Part shown: positions 12,616 through 20,797 of the stretch, piece by piece
Position numbering within the stretch: position 1 is the first letter of the stretch
Layout of the letters: each line of letters begins with the position of its first letter
The notes under the pieces: model-generated
What the model was told of the DNA's origin: nothing
Seen by the model: the letters and a program-made list of their open reading frames with translations, nothing else
Database searches by the model: none
Assembly (NCBI GenBank): GCA_031262125.1
Contig: JAISII010000030.1
Span: forward strand, 1-22,722
Direction: 5' to 3'
From: Oscillospiraceae bacterium
GTDB taxonomy: Bacteria > Bacillota > Clostridia > Oscillospirales > Acutalibacteraceae
Length of the DNA: 22,722 bases
Translations under genes and position numbers: made by a program

Positions 12616-13821
12616 ATGGCTGCAGAATTTAAAAAACAGCTCAAAATTGCAATGCTGGGGCACAAACGCATACCTTCCCGAGAGGGTGGGGTAGAAGTGG
12701 TTGTTGGCGAAACATCCACACTAATGCACCAAAAAGGGCATATTGTTACCTGCTATAACCGCAAAAGCCCGCCATTGCAAGGGGAAAGCAAAAAAAGCAC
12801 CCCAACACTAAAGCACTATAACGGTGTGCGGCTTAAAACCGCACCAACCATAAACAAACGCGGGCTTGCCGCAATGACTTCTTCGGTTTTTGCGACAATA
12901 AAAGCAGCGTTTGGCAAATACGACATTGTTCATTTTCACGCCGAGGGTTCTTGTGCACTTATATGGTTGCCTAAGCTTTTACGCAAAAAGTGTGTTGTAA
13001 CCATACACGGGCTGGACCACAAGCGTGCCAAATGGGGCAAATTTGCCGCATGGTATATACTTTTTGGCGAAAAATGTGCTGTACGTTTTGCTGATGAGAT
13101 TATTGTTTTAAGCGAAAATTTGCAAAAATATTTTACCGATACATATGGGCGAAAAACCGTGCTTATACCCAATGGTGTTACACGCCCGCAAATAACAAGA
13201 GCCGAGCAAATAACAGAAAGCTTCGGCATAAAAAAAGACGACTACATACTTTTTTTGGGGCGTTTGGTTCCCGAAAAAGGTATTAAATATCTTATAGCAG
13301 CCTTTAGCCAAATTAAAACCGAAAAAAAGCTTGTTATTGCCGGCGGTTCGTCCGACACCGATGATTATGAAAGCGAGCTTAAAGCTATGGCACAAGCCGA
13401 CTCACGTGTGATTTTCACGGGGTTTGTGCAAGGGCAACTGCACAGCGAGCTGTACAGCAATGCTTATGTTTATGTGCTGCCCTCGGACCTTGAGGGTATG
13501 CCGCTTAGCTTGCTGGAAGCTATGAGTTATGGTAACTGTTGTGTTACTTCCGATATACCCGAATGTGCCGAGGTTATGGATGAATTTGGCATTACGTTTG
13601 AGCAGGGCAATGTGCAAAAGCTGCAAAAAGTTTTGCAAGAGTTGTGCGACAACCCGCAAACCGTTGAGCTCTTTAAGGCACAAGCTGCCGACTATATTTG
13701 CGGCAAATATAATTGGGACGATGTTACAAACCGAACATTAAAACTTTACGGAGCAGAGCAAGAGATTGACTACTATGCTCCCACAGGGGGCGAAAAGATT
13801 GAAAGTACTGTTAGTAAATAA
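12616..13821 (+). CDS. GT4 glycosyltransferase
   Basis: A GT-B fold retaining glycosyltransferase, cytoplasmic or membrane-associated. The N-terminal lobe starts IAMLGHKRIPSREGGVE, a hallmark of a GT4 subgroup often annotated as rhamnosyl- or glucosyltransferase. The C-terminal lobe has LFLGRLVPEKGI and the E-x7-E motif E293-GMPLSLL-E301. 401 residues is typical. Start ATG 12616 is two bases after the previous stop, with GGAGGGG at 12605-12611, so translation is coupled. It is the first transferase after the initiating enzyme and may add the second sugar; donor and acceptor are unknown. Confidence 0.92.
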   Translation: MAAEFKKQLKIAMLGHKRIPSREGGVEVVVGETSTLMHQKGHIVTCYNRKSPPLQGESKKSTPTLKHYNGVRLKTAPTINKRGLAAMTSSVFATIKAAFGKYDIVHFHAEGSCALIWLPKLLRKKCVVTIHGLDHKRAKWGKFAAWYILFGEKCAVRFADEIIVLSENLQKYFTDTYGRKTVLIPNGVTRPQITRAEQITESFGIKKDDYILFLGRLVPEKGIKYLIAAFSQIKTEKKLVIAGGSSDTDDYESELKAMAQADSRVIFTGFVQGQLHSELYSNAYVYVLPSDLEGMPLSLLEAMSYGNCCVTSDIPECAEVMDEFGITFEQGNVQKLQKVLQELCDNPQTVELFKAQAADYICGKYNWDDVTNRTLKLYGAEQEIDYYAPTGGEKIESTVSK

Positions 13822-14992
13822 ATTTTTATACCCCAAAGGCGGAGCCGAAACATACACATTCAAACTGGGTGAGCTGCTTGAAAACTGCGGGCACAGTGTG
13901 CAATATTTTGGTTTGGCTAACCCTAAAAATATCGTCGGCAACACCGCCGGCGAATATGTTGCCGATTTAGACTTCGGCAAAGGTATTGCAAAGAATCTTA
14001 CTAAGCCCCTGAGGATTATAAATTCATCCGAAAGCAGGCGTAAAATCAGTAAGGTTCTTTATGATTTTAACCCCGATATTGTCCACTTGAATAACATACA
14101 TTTTCACCTTACACCAAGCATTATTGCGGCAACGCAGCAATACCGTGCCAAAACAGGCAAAAAAGTAAAAATTGTCTATACCGCCCACGATTATCAGCTT
14201 ATTTGCCCAAGCCACGGGCTGTTCGATTCGGATATTAAAATTTGCGAAAAATGTTTGGGCGGCAAATATATAAACTGCTTTAAAACCAAGTGCGTCAAAC
14301 GCTCTGCTGCAAAAAGTCTTTTAGCAACGGCAGATGCTTATTATTGGAAGCACAGCAAAACCTACAGTTATATAGACACCATAATTTGCCCGTCGGCTTT
14401 TTTAAAAAAGAAGTTGGATACTCAACCAAGGTTTGCCTCAAAAACGGTTGCTTTGCATAATTTTATAGAGCCGATAGAACCGCCCAAAGTTGCTAAGAGC
14501 GATTATGTTATTGAGTTTGGGCATTTGTGCCGAGATAAAGGCACAAACACGCTGTTAGAGGTTGCAAAGCGTATGCCGCAAACACGCTTTTTGTTTGCAG
14601 GCTATGGTGCGGCGGTTGAGGATATGAAGGATATTAAAAACGCCGAATATGTCGGGTTTAAAACAGGGCAAGAGTTGCAAACACTTATTGCACAAGCGTT
14701 GTGCAGTGTTTACCCGTCGGAGTGGTACGAAAACTGCCCCTTTTCGGTAATCGAATCGCAGCTTTGTTCAACCCCTGTTGTGGCGTCCAATATGGGCGGC
14801 ATCCCCGAGATTATGCAAAACGGTAAAACCGGTTTATTGTTCGAGGCAGGCAATGCCGATGATTTAGAGCAAAAACTTAAGTTTTTGCTCAATAATTCGG
14901 GTGCACTTGCAAAATTTGCCGACAATTGCAAAAAAATGACTTTTGAAACACCCGAAACTTACTATAAAAAACTAATGGGAATTTATGAATAA
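13799..14992 (+). CDS. GT4 glycosyltransferase
   Basis: The N-terminal lobe begins MKVLLVNKFLYPKGGAE, the C-terminal lobe has IEFGHLCRDKGTNTL, and the E-x7-E motif is E311-NCPFSVI-E319. I chose TTG 13799 as the start because AGGGGG (13785-13790) lies eight bases upstream and the protein then begins exactly where family members begin. Longer frames from ATG 13775 or TTG 13766 only add unconserved residues. The chosen start overlaps the previous gene by 23 bases, indicating coupled translation. A cysteine-rich stretch (ICEKCLGGKYINCFKTKC, about residues 154-171) is seen in many members of this subgroup. Sugar specificity is unknown. Confidence 0.9.
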   Translation: MKVLLVNKFLYPKGGAETYTFKLGELLENCGHSVQYFGLANPKNIVGNTAGEYVADLDFGKGIAKNLTKPLRIINSSESRRKISKVLYDFNPDIVHLNNIHFHLTPSIIAATQQYRAKTGKKVKIVYTAHDYQLICPSHGLFDSDIKICEKCLGGKYINCFKTKCVKRSAAKSLLATADAYYWKHSKTYSYIDTIICPSAFLKKKLDTQPRFASKTVALHNFIEPIEPPKVAKSDYVIEFGHLCRDKGTNTLLEVAKRMPQTRFLFAGYGAAVEDMKDIKNAEYVGFKTGQELQTLIAQALCSVYPSEWYENCPFSVIESQLCSTPVVASNMGGIPEIMQNGKTGLLFEAGNADDLEQKLKFLLNNSGALAKFADNCKKMTFETPETYYKKLMGIYE

Positions 14993-15030
14993 AAACAGCT
15001 TTAACAAAAGTGAAGGTGAAACTTGAAAAA

Positions 15031-16212
15031 ATGAAAATTTATGAAATAGGCACGGGCTATACGCCGATCCCGGCACAAATGGGTGCAGCAACCGAAATTG
15101 TGGTAGAAGAACTTACACGTTCGTTAATTAAAAACGGCGAAGATGCCGAGATTATTGACATTAAGGCACAGCAAAGGGGCAAATTAGAAATTCCTTTAAC
15201 AGAAGTTAACGTCCCTTCAATGTTCACCAAAACCGACGTTAGCCTTGGGCTTGTGCATAAGCTAAAGCGTGTGGTTTACTCGCTGGCACTGGCAAAAAAA
15301 CTAAAAAAAATCATAAAAACTCAAAGCCAAAGCGGACAAAAAATCGTTTTGCATTTCCATAACCAATATAATCTTTACTTTTTTTTAAAAACCGTGTCCA
15401 AAAAACTGCGGGCAAAGGTAACAACCGCATACACGGTTCATTCGTATATTTGGAGCGGTGCTTGGGAAGAGATTGAAAACACCGTCCGCAAAAAGTATTT
15501 TCAAGAAATTTATTGTTTGCAAAATGCCGATATGGTTTTTGCCCTTAACGATATTTCTGCCGAAAAGTTTGTAAAATATTTTAATGCAGATAAAACCAAA
15601 ATCCACCTTATTGCAAACGGCGTTAATGTTGAGCGTTATGCCCCCTTGCCGCAGCAAAAGGTTGAAGAGCTTAAAGCACAAAACGGCTTAACCGGCAAAA
15701 AGGTTGTTTTTCAGGTTGGTTCGGTTTGCGAGCGTAAAAACCAGATGGGCACATTGCAAATGCTTTGTGATTATTTAAAAACTAACGGCGATGTGGTTTA
15801 TATGTACGCCGGTGGAATTATCGACAACGAATACAAACAAAAAATAGACGATTTTGCCGCCCAAAACAACATTGCCGAACAAGTAAAATACGCAGGAGAA
15901 CTAACCCCGGGCAAGCAGCTTAACGAATATTATAACATTGCCGATTGTTGTGCGTTTACTTCTACCTTAGAGGCGTTTAGCTTGGTTATAATAGAAGCCG
16001 TTGCAGCAGGTGTGCCGCTTATTGTTGGCGATAATCTGCGTTTTGATTTAAGCGGAGGTTATACTGTTTTTAACACCCCGCAGGACTTTGCACAGCAAGT
16101 AGACAGCGTGCTAAAAAACGGCAGACAAAGCACACAAGGTCGGCAGCAAGTTATTAATGATAATAGCTGGGACGCTGTAGCTAAGATATATAAAGATTTT
16201 TTTGAAATTTAA
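15031..16212 (+). CDS. GT4 glycosyltransferase
   Basis: Another GT-B enzyme, 393 residues. It begins MKIYEIGTGYTPIPAQMGAA; VVFQVGSVCERKNQMGTL opens the C-terminal lobe. The acidic motif is TSTLEAFSLVIIEAVAAGVP (E-x7-E). ATG 15031 is preferred; GTG 15010 and 15016 are in frame but lie on the GAAGGTGA that could serve as the ribosome binding site. It lies 38 bp after the previous stop. A run of eight T within the coding region (near 15380) is a possible phase-variation or sequencing-error site, although the frame is intact here. Role: adds a sugar to the lipid-linked repeat unit. Confidence 0.9.
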   Translation: MKIYEIGTGYTPIPAQMGAATEIVVEELTRSLIKNGEDAEIIDIKAQQRGKLEIPLTEVNVPSMFTKTDVSLGLVHKLKRVVYSLALAKKLKKIIKTQSQSGQKIVLHFHNQYNLYFFLKTVSKKLRAKVTTAYTVHSYIWSGAWEEIENTVRKKYFQEIYCLQNADMVFALNDISAEKFVKYFNADKTKIHLIANGVNVERYAPLPQQKVEELKAQNGLTGKKVVFQVGSVCERKNQMGTLQMLCDYLKTNGDVVYMYAGGIIDNEYKQKIDDFAAQNNIAEQVKYAGELTPGKQLNEYYNIADCCAFTSTLEAFSLVIIEAVAAGVPLIVGDNLRFDLSGGYTVFNTPQDFAQQVDSVLKNGRQSTQGRQQVINDNSWDAVAKIYKDFFEI

Positions 16213-16241
16213 AATAATATTATAAACCGAGAGGAACGCAA

Positions 16242-17318
16242 ATGGCAAATAAACTTAACGGAACAGTAATAGTAACATACCGCTGCAATGCACGCTGCAC
16301 AATGTGCAACCGCTATAAAGTACCCTCTAAACCCGAGGAAGAAATTTCAATAGAAACTATCCGCAAGCTGCCCGAAATGTATTTTACAAACATAACCGGC
16401 GGCGAGCCGTTTATCCGTGAGGATTTGAAAGAAATTGTGGGCGAGCTGTATAAAAAAAGCGAGCGTATTGTAATATCTACAAACGGGTTTTTTACCGACC
16501 GAATTGTAGATTTATGCAAAGCTTTTCCGCAGGTCGGCATTCGCATTTCTATTGAGGGGTTAGAGAACACAAATAACGAAATACGTGGCCTTAGCGACGG
16601 CTATAACCGTGGCTATAACACCTTGCAAACCCTTGTAGATATGGGCATGAAGGATGTAGGCTTTGGTATGACGGTGCAAGACAAAAACGCCCCCGATTTG
16701 GTGCCGCTTTATAATATTTCGGACGATATGGGTATGGAGTTTGCAACCGCCTCGCTGCACAACAGCTTTTATTTTGTAGAGTCGTCAAACATAATTCACG
16801 ACCGTTTGATGGTTGCACAAAATTTTGAAGATTTGATAAACAGGCTTTTAAATTCAAACAGCCCCAAAAAGTGGTTTAGGGCATATTTTAACCACGGGCT
16901 TATTAACTATGTTTTCAGCCAAAAACGTCTGCTGCCTTGCGATATGAGCTTTGACACGTTTTTTATTGACCCCTTTGGCGACGTTATGCCCTGCAACGGA
17001 ACAAAAGAAAAAGAGGTTATGGGCAACCTTAACACCCAAAGCTGGGACGAGCTTTGGAACAGTGCCAAAGCCGAAGAAGTACGCAAAAAAGTAAGGCAGT
17101 GCAGCCGCAATTGCTGGATGATTGGTTCGGTATCGCCTGCTATGAAAAAATATTTGCTAAAGCCCGCATTTTGGGTGTTCAGCCACAAATTCTTACGCTT
17201 TTTTAAAAAGAAAAAGTACTCGATGTTTGAAAACAAAGCGGTTAAAAACTTTAAAAACGGCAAAATTACAAAAGCCGAGCTCGACGCTTGCTCTACCTGC
17301 GAAAGCTGTGCAGGTTAA
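16242..17318 (+). CDS. Radical SAM/SPASM-type protein in the polysaccharide operon
   Basis: A radical S-adenosylmethionine enzyme. The [4Fe-4S] motif is C15-NAR-C19-TM-C22, followed by NITGGEPFIRED, the GGE motif that binds SAM. The C-terminal half has further cysteines at 233, 251, 287 and 291 and a terminal C350-ST-C353-ES-C356, which fits SPASM-type auxiliary clusters. A basic, hydrophobic stretch (about 300-330) may touch the membrane. 358 residues. Start ATG 16242 has GAGGAACG upstream. It lies between two glycosyltransferases in the same operon, so a sugar- or lipid-linked substrate is plausible (epimerisation, dehydrogenation, or rearrangement), but the reaction cannot be told. No small precursor peptide is visible nearby, which argues against peptide maturation. 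Confidence 0.9.
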   Translation: MANKLNGTVIVTYRCNARCTMCNRYKVPSKPEEEISIETIRKLPEMYFTNITGGEPFIREDLKEIVGELYKKSERIVISTNGFFTDRIVDLCKAFPQVGIRISIEGLENTNNEIRGLSDGYNRGYNTLQTLVDMGMKDVGFGMTVQDKNAPDLVPLYNISDDMGMEFATASLHNSFYFVESSNIIHDRLMVAQNFEDLINRLLNSNSPKKWFRAYFNHGLINYVFSQKRLLPCDMSFDTFFIDPFGDVMPCNGTKEKEVMGNLNTQSWDELWNSAKAEEVRKKVRQCSRNCWMIGSVSPAMKKYLLKPAFWVFSHKFLRFFKKKKYSMFENKAVKNFKNGKITKAELDACSTCESCAG

Positions 17319-17359
17319 CATAAAAAAGTTTTTGGCTTGTGCAAAGAGGAGGCTTGCGT

Positions 17360-18406
17360 ATGTTAATACTCTCTAACGGGCTTACAACGCAGCCCGATGA
17401 AGGCTTTTTAAACGTGGCAAACAGCCTTGCTAAAAGAATAAAAAACACTGCCGGTAATGTAAAGGTGATTTCTTACGACAGGCAGTCGCTAATAAGCGAT
17501 GTTCACCTAAACCTTAACAAACTGCTGCTAAGCCGCAAGCTACGTGCAATCGTTGCCAAAAGCGGCGAAGATGTGCTTTATATACCCTTCCCGGCAAAAA
17601 CAATTGCAACAGCCTTGCGGATTTTTGTGCTGTCGCTTTATGCTAAAAAGCGTGTGGATGTTGTGCTTGTGCTAAAAAATTATATGAATTTTTTTGCACG
17701 AACATTGGTTAAACTAAGCGGTGCAAATCTGGTTGTTTTTTCTAAAGATTCGCAGGATTTTTACAGCGATTTCCTCCCCAAAAAAAGGGTAAAATATTTA
17801 AAAACCGGGGTAGATACCCAAAGATTTGCCCCCGTGGATAAACAAAAATCAGAGCAACTAAAGCAAAAATATGGCTTTAAGCCAAACCAACCTGTTGTGC
17901 TGCATGTGGGGCATTTAAAAAGCGGGCGTAATGTTGGGCAATTGCTAAAGCTAAGCCAAAATTACCAAGTGATTTTGGTTGCAAGCACCATGACACAGGA
18001 CGAGCAGGATGAAGCCCTTAAAACCGAGCTTTTAAATGCACCAAACATAAAGGTAATGACCGATTATGTGCCGCATATAGAAGAGATTTATCAGATGTGC
18101 GATGTATATTTCTTCCCGACTACCGAGCTTTGCAATTGCATTGATGTGCCGCTGTCTTGTATGGAGGCAGCAGCCTGCAACAAACCGATTGTTACCACCA
18201 ATTTTGGCGAAATGCGTGAATTTGCAGGCAAAGAGGGTTTCTGTTTTATTGATGATTTTACACCCGAAAGCCTAAACCAAAAGGTAGAAAAAGCACTTAA
18301 TATGCAAAGCTGCAACACACGTGCGGCAGTTTTGGAGTATGACTGGAACAAAGCAGTAAAATATCTTGCATGGCAAGAGCGTGGAATAAAAGCCGAGGTG
18401 GGTTAG
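17360..18406 (+). CDS. GT4-like glycosyltransferase with atypical acidic motif
   Basis: A GT-B protein of 348 residues with short N-terminal lobe (MLILSNGLTTQPDEG) and a C-terminal lobe opening with VVLHVGHLKSGRNVGQLL. The usual E-x7-E region reads FFPTTELCNCIDVPLSCMEAA: the second Glu is kept, but the first Glu is displaced by 13 residues, with Asp in the nearer position. The acceptor and donor are unknown. ATG 17360 has GGAGG (17348-17352) seven bases upstream; an in-frame GTG at 17339 precedes the ribosome binding site and is rejected. It ends one base before the next start. Confidence 0.82.
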   Translation: MLILSNGLTTQPDEGFLNVANSLAKRIKNTAGNVKVISYDRQSLISDVHLNLNKLLLSRKLRAIVAKSGEDVLYIPFPAKTIATALRIFVLSLYAKKRVDVVLVLKNYMNFFARTLVKLSGANLVVFSKDSQDFYSDFLPKKRVKYLKTGVDTQRFAPVDKQKSEQLKQKYGFKPNQPVVLHVGHLKSGRNVGQLLKLSQNYQVILVASTMTQDEQDEALKTELLNAPNIKVMTDYVPHIEEIYQMCDVYFFPTTELCNCIDVPLSCMEAAACNKPIVTTNFGEMREFAGKEGFCFIDDFTPESLNQKVEKALNMQSCNTRAAVLEYDWNKAVKYLAWQERGIKAEVG

Positions 18407-18407
18407 T

Positions 18408-19421
18408 ATGAGCATATTAGTTACGATTGTTTTGCCTGTGTATAATATGGAAAAATATTTAGACAGAGCTTTAAATTCGGTAGTTAACCAAACTTATAAA
18501 AATTTAGAAATTATTCTTGTGGACGACGGCTCGACCGATGCAAGCCCGCAAATGTGCGAGCAATGGGCAGAAAAAGATGCACGAATTAAAGTTGTCCATA
18601 AACAAAACAACGGTTTGGGTATGGCACGCAATACCGGGATAGAAAACGCCACAGGGGATTACATTTGTTTTTTCGATACCGATGATTATGTGGAAACAAA
18701 GCTTGTAGAAGAATGTGTAAAGCGTTTGGAGGAGCAACCGGCAGATGTTGTTTTGTTCAGCTCTTATAATGTCAGAAAAAACGATAATATTACCCCTGTA
18801 AAAATCACTGCAGAGCAACGCTGCTACACCGGCGATGAAATTCGCTCCAAACTTTTGCCCTCGCTATTTGTTTATGGTTTGGGTTACAGCATAAACGTAT
18901 GGAGCAAAATGTATAATTTGCAGGTTATCAAGCAAAAAAACATTTATTTTAAGTCAGAGAGAGAAATTTACCAAGAAGATGCCTATTTTAATTTGGAATT
19001 TTTCTCAAAAGCCAAATCTGCTATTGCAATTGCACAGAATTTGTATTATTATATAGAAAATGGTAATTCGCTGTCCAGAAAATATAAAGAAGACAGATTT
19101 GATAAAAGCAACTATTGGCTTGTAAAATCTTTGGAATATGCAAAAAAAGAAAATCTGCCGAATGATGTCTTGGTTTTTATTCAGGCACGTTACCTTGGCA
19201 CGGTAGTTTTTGCATTAAAGCAAATTGTCGCCTCGGGTTTGCCCCGTAGGCAACGAGCAAAGTTATTAAAACAAGCATACAAAAACGAAACATTACGCAG
19301 CACACTAAAAAAAGAGGTGCTTGTGCAAAAAACCAAATTTTTGGCACTGTTTTTTTGGCTGGTTAAATATAGAATTTATTGCTTAGCAAATATGTTGCTG
19401 TGGCTTAAAATACGCAAATAA
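18408..19421 (+). CDS. GT2 family glycosyltransferase
   Basis: A GT-A fold inverting glycosyltransferase. Motifs: TIVLPVYNMEKYLDRALNSV, VDDGSTD (38-44), GMARNTGIENATGDY and the metal-binding FFDTDDY (DXD-type, D90-D93). The C-terminal part is basic with a hydrophobic segment (FLALFFWLVKY), which could associate with the membrane. 337 residues. The start ATG 18408 is one base after the previous stop, with GAGGTGGG just upstream. The only GT2 in this locus; it would form a beta-type linkage, often the final transfer before polymerisation. Confidence 0.92.
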   Translation: MSILVTIVLPVYNMEKYLDRALNSVVNQTYKNLEIILVDDGSTDASPQMCEQWAEKDARIKVVHKQNNGLGMARNTGIENATGDYICFFDTDDYVETKLVEECVKRLEEQPADVVLFSSYNVRKNDNITPVKITAEQRCYTGDEIRSKLLPSLFVYGLGYSINVWSKMYNLQVIKQKNIYFKSEREIYQEDAYFNLEFFSKAKSAIAIAQNLYYYIENGNSLSRKYKEDRFDKSNYWLVKSLEYAKKENLPNDVLVFIQARYLGTVVFALKQIVASGLPRRQRAKLLKQAYKNETLRSTLKKEVLVQKTKFLALFFWLVKYRIYCLANMLLWLKIRK

Positions 19422-19441
19422 CTGCAATTTGGAGAAAAAGT

Positions 19442-20713
19442 ATGACGTTACCCTTTGATGGTAAGATATATATTAAAAAGCGTAAAGCCGCACAGTGGAG
19501 TGCGTTGTATATTTTTGCAATGCCGTTTTTGCTTGCTTTCTTTGGCTTTTTAGGTGTGCCCGACTTTATTAAATATACAATAGATATTGCTTGGGTTTTG
19601 GCGGCAGCATTTTTAATTGCACAAAAAAGGCTTAACATAAGCCGCAGACTTACACCGTTTGTTATTTTTGTTTTTATTTTCTTTTTATATAATATTATAG
19701 TATATTTTTTTAACTTCCAATCAATTTTCTACTATCTTTGGGGGTTTAGGAACAACTTTAGGTTTTTCTTTGCTTTTTTGGCTTTTGCTGTTTTTTTTGA
19801 CGAGAGCGACATAAAAACCTGCTTAAAATTTATAGATGTTCTTTTTTGGGTTAACGCCGCTGTCTCGTTTGTTCAGTTTTTTGCAATGGGTTATAAACAG
19901 GATTTATTGGGCGGAATATTCGGTGTTGAGCGAGGAGCTAACGCATACTCGGCTATTTTCTTTGCATTTGTTGCGGCAAAATCACTTTTGTTGTTTATGA
20001 ACAAGCAAGAAAAAGCATTGCCGTGCTTTTTAAAATGCAGCTTTACTCTTATTCTTGCGGCATTGGCAGAACTTAAATTTTACTTTATACTTTTTATTTT
20101 AGTTCTTATAATTTCGGCAATTTTTACTTCGTTTTCTTGGCGTAAGCTTTTGTTGATTATCGGTTTTGCAATAGTAATTATGTTTTCAAGCTCTATTCTA
20201 ACCGCTATATTCGGAAGTTCCAACAGCCTGACATTCGAGAGACTTTTTATTCTTGCCACCTCAACCAGTTATGCAAACGGCGAAGATTTGGGCAGGTTTA
20301 CGGCAATACCGACTATTGCAGAAACAATTCTTACCGATCTTCCGCAGCAATTGTTTGGTATGGGTATGGGCAACTGTGATACGTCCGTATTTCCCATATG
20401 CAATACTCCGTTTTATCAGGCAAATTCCCTCTTGAACTACACGTGGTTTTCGAGTGCGTTTTTGTTTTTAGAGACAGGCTATATCGGGCTTGCTTTATAC
20501 TTATCTTTTTTTATTATCTGTTTGGTTTTTGCAGTAAAAGCAATAAAAGCTAAAACTGCCAACAAGCTTTATTGCCAAATTACCGTAATAATGGCGGTTA
20601 TTTGCATTTGCCTTATTTTTTATAATTCCTCAATGCGTATGGAGGTAGGCTATATTGCGTTTTTTGCACTGGCATTGCCGCTGATACCAAAAGAGAGAGC
20701 ACCACGGATTTAA
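19442..20713 (+). CDS. Wzy-like O-antigen/polysaccharide polymerase
   Basis: A polytopic membrane protein of 423 residues with about ten to twelve hydrophobic segments along its length. A larger outside loop occurs around residues 265-330 and contains RFTAIPTIAETILTDLPQQL followed by FGMGMGN, typical of Wzy and O-antigen ligase family proteins. It would polymerise flipped repeat units on the outer face of the membrane. The sequence is poorly conserved, as usual for Wzy, so the call rests on topology, the loop and operon context. Start ATG 19442 has TTTGGAG upstream. Its stop codon begins a terminator-like hairpin. Confidence 0.82.
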   Translation: MTLPFDGKIYIKKRKAAQWSALYIFAMPFLLAFFGFLGVPDFIKYTIDIAWVLAAAFLIAQKRLNISRRLTPFVIFVFIFFLYNIIVYFFNFQSIFYYLWGFRNNFRFFFAFLAFAVFFDESDIKTCLKFIDVLFWVNAAVSFVQFFAMGYKQDLLGGIFGVERGANAYSAIFFAFVAAKSLLLFMNKQEKALPCFLKCSFTLILAALAELKFYFILFILVLIISAIFTSFSWRKLLLIIGFAIVIMFSSSILTAIFGSSNSLTFERLFILATSTSYANGEDLGRFTAIPTIAETILTDLPQQLFGMGMGNCDTSVFPICNTPFYQANSLLNYTWFSSAFLFLETGYIGLALYLSFFIICLVFAVKAIKAKTANKLYCQITVIMAVICICLIFYNSSMRMEVGYIAFFALALPLIPKERAPRI

Positions 20714-20738
20714 TACTCGGCTTGAGAAAACGAGTATT
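20712..20738 (+). terminator. Hairpin overlapping the wzy-like stop codon
   Basis: AATACTCG (20712-20719) and CGAGTATT (20731-20738) form a perfect 8-bp stem. TATCAT follows, so the U-tract is weak. It may reduce rather than stop read-through into the next gene. Confidence 0.45.
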
Positions 20739-20749
20739 TATCATAAAAA

Positions 20750-20773
20750 TATACTGCGTTAATTTGCAGTATA
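20750..20773 (+). terminator. Second hairpin before the phosphodiester glycosidase
   Basis: TATACTGC (20750-20757), loop GTTAATTT and GCAGTATA (20766-20773): perfect 8-bp stem, 24 bp before ATG 20798 and followed by CAAAAAAATTTT. Two hairpins in tandem suggest that the last gene is set apart in expression from the rest of the operon. Confidence 0.4.
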
Positions 20774-20797
20774 CAAAAAAATTTTCGGAGGTACAAA

